Shown in pieces: positions 6,221 through 10,826 of a DNA stretch of 10,826 nt; the stretch's first letter is position 1, and each line of letters opens with the position of its first letter. Below the pieces are notes generated by a model. That model searched no databases and was not told the origin of the DNA. It saw only the letters and a program-made list of their open reading frames with translations. A program made the position numbers and the translations under genes. This DNA is from Candidatus Hydrogenedentota bacterium (GTDB lineage: Bacteria > Hydrogenedentota > Hydrogenedentia > Hydrogenedentales > CAITNO01), in assembly GCA_007124105.1 (NCBI GenBank), contig SLFT01000338.1, forward strand, positions 1 to 10,826. The letters are read 5' to 3'.

Positions 6221-7855
6221 ATGGCTACACAAGACCAGCATCATTGTTGTTCGGCTTCTGGTTGTTGCGGCGCGAAAGCGCCCGGCGTTTCGCGTCGTCA
6301 ATTCCTTGCGGGTGCGGGCGCCGCCACTGTGGGCGGCGCATTATTGCATCGGCTGGGTGGGACTGCCACGGCGGCCGCGGCGGTTTCCCCTCGTGGGAAC
6401 AACCGAGGCAAACCGTTGCGCATCCAGCCGGTTCTTGCCTATCACATTTATCAGTATCGCGAGGCGACCTCGTGGCGCGGCTGGTCGGGACTGATCACCG
6501 AAGAACACGCTGAAACCGAGCGGAACCGTATCCGCGCCGAGCTCGACGAAATGGCCGCCAAGGCCGATTTTCCGCTCGAGCTGTTGCCGCTTGTGTCGGC
6601 GCGCAACAACGAAGAGGCGCGCAACATTGCCAACGCCGACCATGACGGCGTGTTGATCTACGGCGCCAGCGGCGGCACCGACTTGATCATGTCGCTGGCA
6701 AATCCCGAGAAACATAATCTTATGTTTGTGCGCCACCGCAGCGGCCCGGCCTATCTCTGGTACGAAATTGTACACCCCCGTTTTCTGCGCCGCGAAACAG
6801 ACGTTTGCCAGGGCACCGGCGGCATGAGTTACGACGACGTGGTGGTGGACGACCACGATGAGGTGTTGTGGCGGCTGCGCGCCCTGCACGGCTTGAAGAA
6901 CATCAAGGGCAAACGGATTGTGGCCATCGGCGGCGCGCTCGGCTGGGATAAAGGAAACCAGAGCGACGCCATGCAACGCGCGCGCGACCTCTGGGACATG
7001 GACATGGTTGAGGTGTCCTACGATGAAATGAGCGGGCGCATTAACCGCGCCTTTGACAACGAAGCGCTGGTGAAACGTTGCGTCGAAGAATCGCGCGCGT
7101 ATCTCGCGCAGCCCGGCGTAACGCTGGTTCCGTTGCAGGAACAGTTGACCACCCAGGAACTGCTGGAGGGCAAAGGTTCGGCGCGCACCCTTGATCAGAT
7201 GCGCGATTTCATGGACAAGGCCTTTGTGCTTACCGAGGTGTTCCGCGAACTGATGGCCGAACACGATACCGACGCCATTACCGTGGGCCATTGCATGGGC
7301 GCCATCATCCCCATGTCGGAAACGACGGCGTGCATGGTGTTGACGCTGCTCAACGACGAGGGCGGGCTGGCGTTCTGCGAATCTGATTTTGTGGTGATCC
7401 CCTCGGGCATCCTGCTGCATTACATCTGCAACAAGCCGGTGTTCTTCTGCAACCCGACCTTCCCACATCAGGATGTGGTCACGGTGGCCCACTGTTCCGC
7501 GCCGCGCAGAATGGACGGCGAACACCTTGAGGACGTTGTCATCCGCACCCATTTCGAGTCGGACTACGGCGCGGCGCCCAAGGTGGCCATGCGCCCCGAT
7601 CAAAACATGACGGTGCTGGTGCCCGATTTCGCCAGTGAGCGTTGGCTCGGATTTGAAGGAACGGTGATCGAAAATCCGGCCCTGGACATCTGCACCACCC
7701 AGACCGACCTGCGCATTCACGCCGACAGTAAACGGCTTGTGGAAGAGATGCGCGGCTTCCACTGGATGACCTGCTACGGCAACTACCTGCGCGAAGTAGG
7801 CTATGCCCTGGACAAGGCCGGCGTAAACTGGCTCGACATCACTCAGAAAGCGTAA
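6221..7855 (+). CDS. Tat-exported FucI/AraA-like sugar isomerase family protein
   Basis: A 544-residue protein with a twin-arginine signal: SRRQFLAGAGAATVGGALL (24-42) after a Cys-rich start HHCCSASGCC (7-16). The mature part resembles the L-fucose/L-arabinose isomerase superfamily, which interconverts aldoses and ketoses with a divalent metal. Supporting stretches are an N-terminal alpha/beta region (about 67-260) with HDGVLIYGASGG (141-152), then SETTACMVLTLLNDEGG (366-382) followed by CESD (386-389), the AHCSAPRRM box (423-431), and a C-terminal GFHWMTCYGNYLREVGYAL (512-530). E367, E387, D389 and H424 are candidate metal ligands by analogy only. The start has AAGGAG at 6209-6214, 6 bp upstream. 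It leads the plus-strand cluster; the next gene is 269 bp away with its own promoter. FucI/AraA enzymes are normally cytoplasmic, so export is odd. Substrate and even isomerase activity are unproven. Confidence 0.85.
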   Translation: MATQDQHHCCSASGCCGAKAPGVSRRQFLAGAGAATVGGALLHRLGGTATAAAAVSPRGNNRGKPLRIQPVLAYHIYQYREATSWRGWSGLITEEHAETERNRIRAELDEMAAKADFPLELLPLVSARNNEEARNIANADHDGVLIYGASGGTDLIMSLANPEKHNLMFVRHRSGPAYLWYEIVHPRFLRRETDVCQGTGGMSYDDVVVDDHDEVLWRLRALHGLKNIKGKRIVAIGGALGWDKGNQSDAMQRARDLWDMDMVEVSYDEMSGRINRAFDNEALVKRCVEESRAYLAQPGVTLVPLQEQLTTQELLEGKGSARTLDQMRDFMDKAFVLTEVFRELMAEHDTDAITVGHCMGAIIPMSETTACMVLTLLNDEGGLAFCESDFVVIPSGILLHYICNKPVFFCNPTFPHQDVVTVAHCSAPRRMDGEHLEDVVIRTHFESDYGAAPKVAMRPDQNMTVLVPDFASERWLGFEGTVIENPALDICTTQTDLRIHADSKRLVEEMRGFHWMTCYGNYLREVGYALDKAGVNWLDITQKA

Positions 7856-7885
7856 ATTCACAAAAAAGGGGACTGTAAAAGTGAA

Positions 7886-7932
7886 CTGTAGGGTGGGTGA
7901 AGCGAAACGAAACCCACCGTTCTGCTGTAGGG
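7886..7932. repeat. Palindromic element with flanking 8-bp direct repeats
   Basis: GGTGGGT (7892-7898) pairs with ACCCACC (7912-7918) around a 13-nt loop containing GAAGCGAAACGAA. The identical word CTGTAGGG stands at 7886-7893 and 7925-7932, bracketing it. There is no T-run, so it is not a clear terminator for the isomerase gene. It looks like a dispersed palindromic repeat; comparable GGTGGGT...ACCCACC elements are scattered through many bacterial genomes. Confidence 0.5.
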
Positions 7933-7940
7933 CATGTTGA

Positions 7941-7970
7941 TGTAAGCGGGCATCATGCCAGATGCTTACA
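7941..7970. repeat. Imperfect 30-bp inverted repeat
   Basis: TGTAAGC (7941-7947) pairs with GCTTACA (7964-7970), and a nested GGCAT/ATGCC pair (7949-7953 and 7955-7959) sits inside. It lies 34 bp upstream of the -35 box of the aminotransferase promoter, so it may be an operator, or part of the neighbouring repeat element. Confidence 0.4.
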
Positions 7971-8003
7971 CTATGTCCTTGTTTCCAGACGAACATCTTC
8001 AGT

Positions 8004-8032
8004 TTGACCGCCACGCCGTTAATAGGTATTAT
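8004..8032 (+). promoter_or_regulatory. Sigma70-type promoter of the aminotransferase gene
   Basis: TTGACC (8004-8009) and TATTAT (8027-8032), each five of six matches to consensus, are separated by exactly 17 bp. This is the best promoter in the window. Transcription would begin near 8039 and leave a leader of about 85 nt, which contains GCGCGGCG twice (8085-8092, 8095-8102) just ahead of the ribosome binding site. Confidence 0.65.
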
Positions 8033-8109
8033 AGACAGGTACCCTGAGTAAAAGTGTTCGGGCGACAACGGTTTCCGTCGGAGTGCGCGGCGGAGCGCGG
8101 CGACAGACC

Positions 8110-8115
8110 AAGGAG
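8110..8115 (+). promoter_or_regulatory. Ribosome binding site deciding the 8125 start
   Basis: AAGGAG abuts the ATG at 8116 with no spacing, but lies 9 bp ahead of the ATG at 8125. That favours 8125 over both 8116 and the upstream GTG at 8083. Confidence 0.7.
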
Positions 8116-8124
8116 ATGCATGTC

Positions 8125-9450
8125 ATGGAAAATGAACAAATCTATTCGAAGTCAAACGGAACAAGCAGACGCGGCTTCCTGAAAACAGCGGGCGTGGCGG
8201 CGGCGGGATTAACCCTCGCCAGTCAACGCGCGGCGCGCGGCGCTGCGGAAACACTGGCAATCAATGGCGGCCCGGCGGCCGTACCGGCGCCGGACACGGA
8301 CGCGTGGCGTTGGCCCCGTTACGGTGAAGTGGAAGAGCAGGCGGTGCTCGAACTGCTGCGCAGCCCCAATTACAGTCCCATAGACGAATTGGAAGCGGAA
8401 TGGTGCGACTACCTGGACGTGCCCTATGCCAAGGCCCATTGCAATGGCACCAGCGCGTTGGCGTCCATGTTCTTCGCGCTGAACCTGCCGCCCGGCAGCG
8501 AGATCATGGTGCCAAGCTACACCTTCTTTGCGACCATTGTACCCATGCGCCTGTTCGGACTGGTGCCGGTGTTCGTGGATATCAACCCGCGCACACTCAA
8601 CTTCGATCTTGACGACGCAAAGAAACGGCTGACGCCGAGGACCAAAGCGGTGCTGCCGGTGCATTGGATTGGGTTGCCTTGTGATATGGACGCCATCAGC
8701 GACTGGGCCGAGGAAAAAGGCTTGATTGTACTCGAGGACGCCGCGCACGCGCACGGCGCGAAACTGAAGGACAAGTACATGGGCGCCTGGAGCGAAATGG
8801 CCATCTTCAGCTACCAGATGAGCAAGCCGCTGCCCGCCATCGAGGGCGGCATGGGCACGTACAAGAGCCAGGAGTATTATGATCGCGCCACCATTTTCGG
8901 TCATTATCAGGCGCCGGGCATCCCGGACGACAGCGATTACAAACAATACCTGGGAACCGGACTTGGCTTGAAACTGCGCATGCACCCCATGGCCGCGGTG
9001 CTCGCCCGCTGTCAATTGAAAGGGCTCGAGGAACGCGTTTCGGCGGGACTGGCGCAAACGCGTCGCCTGAACGACGTTTTGACCCAGCTGCCCGGACTGT
9101 ACGAACAAACGAGCGGCCGCAGCGATGTGCGCCGCATTCATTACGAGTGGAACATGTTGTTTATAGACGAGCAGGAGGCGGGCGTGTCGCGCGACGCCGT
9201 GGTGAAGGCCCTGAAAGCCGAGGGTGTGCGTGCCGATGCGTTGAGTTACCGACTGCAACATAAGCAGCCGCTCTATACCGAGGCGGCATATTGGCATCAT
9301 CTCCCCGAGATTCCCGAGCTGCCGGGCAGCGACACCGCCAACGCCACCAGTATCGCGCTGCCGTATTTCACCCGCGAAGCGCCGGACATGGTCGAGCAAT
9401 ACATCAAAGCCTTCGAGAAAGTGTGGGCCCATCGCAACGAGTTGGGGTAA
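8125..9450 (+). CDS. Tat-signal DegT/DnrJ/EryC1/StrS-family PLP aminotransferase
   Basis: A 441-residue protein. Members of this fold-type I family use PLP to transaminate keto-sugars, usually nucleotide-linked, in cell-wall or antibiotic sugar synthesis. Seen: a canonical Tat signal SRRGFLKTAGVAAAGLTLAS (14-33), probably cut near residue 40; LAINGGPA (44-51), the typical family opening; CNGTSAL (106-112) for phosphate binding; VPSYTF (129-134); VLEDAAHAHGA (202-212) with the PLP-pyridine Asp205; and FSYQMSKPLPAIEGG (228-242) with Schiff-base Lys234. The usual GEGG after the lysine reads IEGG. Catalytic residues are therefore kept and the enzyme should be active. The C-terminal domain is full length. 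It sits between the Tat isomerase and the lipoprotein epimerase-like gene, with its own promoter. A Tat route fits export of a folded, cofactor-loaded enzyme. The amino donor and sugar substrate are unknown. Confidence 0.9.
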   Translation: MENEQIYSKSNGTSRRGFLKTAGVAAAGLTLASQRAARGAAETLAINGGPAAVPAPDTDAWRWPRYGEVEEQAVLELLRSPNYSPIDELEAEWCDYLDVPYAKAHCNGTSALASMFFALNLPPGSEIMVPSYTFFATIVPMRLFGLVPVFVDINPRTLNFDLDDAKKRLTPRTKAVLPVHWIGLPCDMDAISDWAEEKGLIVLEDAAHAHGAKLKDKYMGAWSEMAIFSYQMSKPLPAIEGGMGTYKSQEYYDRATIFGHYQAPGIPDDSDYKQYLGTGLGLKLRMHPMAAVLARCQLKGLEERVSAGLAQTRRLNDVLTQLPGLYEQTSGRSDVRRIHYEWNMLFIDEQEAGVSRDAVVKALKAEGVRADALSYRLQHKQPLYTEAAYWHHLPEIPELPGSDTANATSIALPYFTREAPDMVEQYIKAFEKVWAHRNELG

Positions 9451-9481
9451 TCGCTGATTTTCGGACTATGGTTGTCAAAGC

Positions 9482-9513
9482 AAAACAATTACGTAGACGC
9501 GTATTTTGTTTTT
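9482..9513 (+). terminator. Possible AT-rich terminator after the aminotransferase gene
   Basis: AAAACAA (9482-9488) pairs with TTGTTTT (9506-9512), and TACG (9490-9493) with CGTA (9500-9503) inside. The T-run is largely consumed by the stem, and the stem is AT-rich, so this is only a candidate. It starts 32 bp after the stop codon. Confidence 0.3.
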
Positions 9514-9547
9514 CATGAGTAACAGCGAAAATGGCCTTGTAATAAAT

Positions 9548-9645
9548 AGGCGACTTCCTGAAATGTAGCGTGTTGTTCACGCTTCAGCGTGCCGGCGTTA
9601 ACACATCAACGCAGGATTACAGGCGCAACCCGGCACGCTGTAAGC
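9548..9645. repeat. Palindromic repeat element, copy 1 (decayed right arm)
   Basis: Begins AGGCGAC and contains the hairpin CACGCTTCAGCGTG (9578-9591). Bases 9560-9640 match 9659-9739 with four differences in 81. Its right arm, CCGGCACGCTG (9630-9640), pairs with the left arm for 11 bp and then breaks down: an extra T and unrelated bases replace the expected continuation. Confidence 0.85.
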
Positions 9646-9758
9646 AGGCGACCGCTTTGAAATGTGGTATGTTGTTCACGCTTCAGCGTGCCGGCGTTAA
9701 CATATCAACGCAGGATTACAGGCGCAACCCGGCACGCTGAAGCGTGAACAACATACCA
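9646..9758. repeat. Palindromic repeat element, copy 2 (perfect 30-bp inverted repeat)
   Basis: Tandem second copy, also beginning AGGCGAC, offset 99 bp in its core. Its ends form a perfect inverted repeat: 9665-9694 against 9729-9758, 30 bp each, separated by 34 bp. Each arm itself contains a small hairpin (CACGCTTCAGCGTG at 9677-9690; CACGCTGAAGCGTG at 9733-9746), so the arrangement is two facing short palindromes, as in REP-pair (BIME-like) or MITE-like elements. No transposase or RAYT gene is present in the window. Confidence 0.9.
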
Positions 9759-9814
9759 AAACCTCATGTGTTTAGGTGGAGGCTGAAAGCCTTATGAAGG
9801 ACTGTCCCCAGTTT

Positions 9815-9820
9815 AAGGAG
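9815..9820 (+). promoter_or_regulatory. Ribosome binding site for the lipoprotein start at 9833
   Basis: AAGGAG lies 12 bp ahead of ATG 9833, slightly long spacing. A competing GGAGG at 9778-9782 lies 11 bp ahead of ATG 9794, in frame, which would add 13 residues to the signal peptide. The GTG at 9776 has no such site. Confidence 0.5.
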
Positions 9821-9832
9821 AAAGCGAGCATT

Positions 9833-10705
9833 ATGACTGCCGTATACATGTATCCATTGTTTCTGGCGCTGTTGTTGGGGTTGCTGGGTTGTACTTTATC
9901 CCAGGAAGCGAAGGCGAATGAAGCCGCCGCCGATGAACCGCCGCCGCTGCGGCTGGCCTGTCGCCTGGCCAATTACGGCGCCTATCAGGATATCGCGCTG
10001 GAACATGTCCGCGATATGGGCCTGAAATATGTGTTTATGAGCATTCCCAAGCCCGAGGAAGTGGACGATGTGCTTGCCCAGATGGAGGCATACGGCCTCG
10101 AGGTGCTGGTGGTGCGCGGCGATACCAACCTGTCGCAGGAATCGTCGGTGGCCGAGCTGGCCGAGCAGGCGGCCACGTGCGCGCGGCTCGGGGTGCGGTA
10201 TATGTTTCTGTCGCCGAAGCGTCACGACGCGCCCAAAGAAATCGTGTATGAGCGGCTGCGTCAGGCGGGCGACGCGGCCGCGGAGCACGACGTAACCATT
10301 GTCCTTGAAACCCATCCCGATCTTGGCACGAACGCCGCCGTCCACTTGGAAACCATGCGCGCCATCAACCATCCGAACGTGCGCGTGAATTTTGACACGG
10401 GCAACATCACCTTTTATAACGAAGGCATGGACCCGGTGAGGGAACTGGAAAAATGCATCGAATACGTGGCCGCCGTCGAGGTAAAAGACCACAACGCCGA
10501 GTTGGAGAGTTGGTTTTTCCCGGCATTGGGCGAAGGCGTGATTGATTTTCCCGCCTTTTTCAAGGTACTGCGCGACCACGGCTACAGCGGCCCGGTCACA
10601 CTCGAGGTGGAGGGGATCAAGGGCGTCGAATGGACGGAAGAAATCAAAAGGAAGGTGATGGAAGATTCGGTGGCCTATTTGCGCGCCATCGAATCCTTTG
10701 AATAA
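9833..10705 (+). CDS. Lipoprotein of the xylose isomerase-like TIM barrel (sugar phosphate isomerase/epimerase) superfamily
   Basis: A 290-residue protein with a lipoprotein signal: MTAVYMYPLFLALLLGLLGC, lipobox LLGC with Cys20 as the lipidated residue. The mature domain (about 37-290) is a TIM barrel of the family covering sugar isomerases, epimerases and endonuclease IV. Seen: VLETHPD (157-163) with Glu159, NFDTGN (187-192) with Asp188, VEVKDHN (215-221) with Lys218 and His220, GEGVIDF (233-239) and LEVEG (257-261). These are the usual metal and substrate positions at the strand ends, so a metal-dependent isomerase or epimerase is likely. The start at 9833 gives a compact lipoprotein signal; ATG 9794 is a plausible alternative. 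It is 33 bp upstream of the symporter gene, so the two are probably cotranscribed. Membrane-anchored placement in the periplasm is inferred; the substrate is not identifiable. Confidence 0.85.
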   Translation: MTAVYMYPLFLALLLGLLGCTLSQEAKANEAAADEPPPLRLACRLANYGAYQDIALEHVRDMGLKYVFMSIPKPEEVDDVLAQMEAYGLEVLVVRGDTNLSQESSVAELAEQAATCARLGVRYMFLSPKRHDAPKEIVYERLRQAGDAAAEHDVTIVLETHPDLGTNAAVHLETMRAINHPNVRVNFDTGNITFYNEGMDPVRELEKCIEYVAAVEVKDHNAELESWFFPALGEGVIDFPAFFKVLRDHGYSGPVTLEVEGIKGVEWTEEIKRKVMEDSVAYLRAIESFE

Positions 10706-10738
10706 GCGACAACCGCACAATGGGGAGGAAACCCGAGC

Positions 10739-10826
10739 ATGACAGAAACGCACGCCACCCTGCAAGGCCCCGACTATGCAATGATCGCGGCGTATTTTGT
10801 GTTGATGCTTGGCATCGGCGCCTATT
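10739..10826 (+). CDS. Probable sodium/solute symporter (SSS family), 5' fragment cut by window edge
   Basis: Only 29 codons are present. The protein starts MTETHATLQG and runs into DYAMIAAYFVLMLGIGAY, which matches the first membrane helix of solute:sodium symporters (D-Y-x-x-I-x-x-Y-F...G-I-G). A strong GGGAGG (about 10723-10728) lies 10 bp ahead of the ATG. It follows the lipoprotein gene by 33 bp, same strand, fitting uptake of the product of the neighbouring enzymes. The rest of the gene is outside the window, so the substrate class cannot be judged. Confidence 0.75.
   Translation, partial: MTETHATLQGPDYAMIAAYFVLMLGIGAY

Larger units (their letters stand above)
9451..9832. other. Repeat-rich intergenic region
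   Basis: This 382-bp gap between two same-strand genes carries no supported gene. The first 100 bp contain AT-rich inverted repeats (TCGCTG 9451-9456 with CAGCGA 9523-9528; ATTTTCG 9457-9463 with CGAAAAT 9526-9532; and the hairpin at 9482-9512). Bases 9548-9758 are a duplicated palindromic element. The rest (9759-9832) is the leader of the lipoprotein gene, where I see no convincing promoter. Confidence 0.7.

Noticed and set aside
6341..8068. Long antisense open frame (575 codons, minus strand) opposite the isomerase gene
   Set aside because: The plus-strand gene has clear family motifs, a Tat signal and a ribosome binding site. The antisense frame is His/Val/Gln-rich with no domain, as expected from GC-rich codon bias in a shadow frame.
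8083..8124. GTG start at 8083 (and ATG 8116) for the aminotransferase
   Set aside because: 8083 has no ribosome binding site and the added residues come from a GC-rich direct repeat; ATG 8116 abuts AAGGAG with no spacing. ATG 8125 fits better.
8209..9432. Long antisense open frame opposite the aminotransferase
   Set aside because: Lies wholly within a gene with intact PLP motifs; its translation has no recognisable domain.
9713..9724. GGATTACAGGCG, also at 9614-9625, resembling a stretch of the human Alu repeat
   Set aside because: Only about 12 bases match and the surroundings are bacterial; chance similarity, not contamination.
9548..9758. CRISPR array
   Set aside because: Only two long copies, palindromic across their whole length, with similar sequence between arms and no unique spacers or cas genes.
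9776..9832. GTG start at 9776 for the TIM-barrel lipoprotein
   Set aside because: No ribosome binding site, and it would put about 19 polar residues ahead of a complete lipoprotein signal.
9896..10765. Antisense open frame opposite the TIM-barrel lipoprotein
   Set aside because: Shadow of a well-supported gene; composition typical of a reverse frame of GC-rich coding DNA.

Overview
The window looks like a chromosomal segment of a Gram-negative, GC-rich bacterium from the Planctomycetota / Lentisphaerota / Verrucomicrobiota / Hydrogenedentota range. Hydrogenedentota-like is my best guess, but no marker gene is present to settle it. The clues are a DUF1559-style prepilin-like protein (G^FTLIE start, C-terminal MDGHV motif), a giant surface beta-helix protein with a hydrophobic and basic tail, a Tat-signal DegT/DnrJ-type aminotransferase and a Tat-signal FucI-like isomerase, a lipoprotein sugar isomerase/epimerase, and intergenic DNA full of short tandem and palindromic repeats.

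Layout. Bases 1-408 hold no convincing gene; they begin with a three-unit 9-bp tandem repeat. Bases 409-3978 (+) encode a secreted 1189-residue protein: an ASPM/SPD-2/Hydin-type domain that appears split by an inserted lectin-like domain, a Pmp-like beta-helix, Ig-like domains and a C-terminal anchor. A short convergent intergenic region follows, with a good intrinsic terminator for the minus strand. Two minus-strand genes form an operon read from 5794 down to 4154: a membrane-anchored Spy/CpxP-like protein with a Gly/Arg-rich tail, then the prepilin-like protein. A 426-bp divergent intergenic region (5795-6220) carries promoter-like elements in both directions, a perfect dyad and an array of five 10-bp repeats.

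The right half is all plus strand: a Tat-exported FucI-like sugar isomerase (6221-7855), a Tat-exported aminotransferase with its own consensus-like promoter (8125-9450), a 382-bp repeat-rich spacer with a duplicated palindromic element, a lipoprotein of the xylose isomerase-like TIM barrel superfamily (9833-10705), and the first 29 codons of a probable sodium/solute symporter (10739 to the window edge).

How they may work together (inference). Every confidently called protein carries an export signal or membrane segment. The four right-hand genes together suggest a sugar or amino-sugar conversion module in the periplasm, feeding a transporter. The aminotransferase is the striking part, because its family normally works in the cytoplasm with nucleotide sugars; here the PLP lysine and aspartate are intact behind a canonical SRRGFLK Tat motif. 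Substrates cannot be named from sequence alone.
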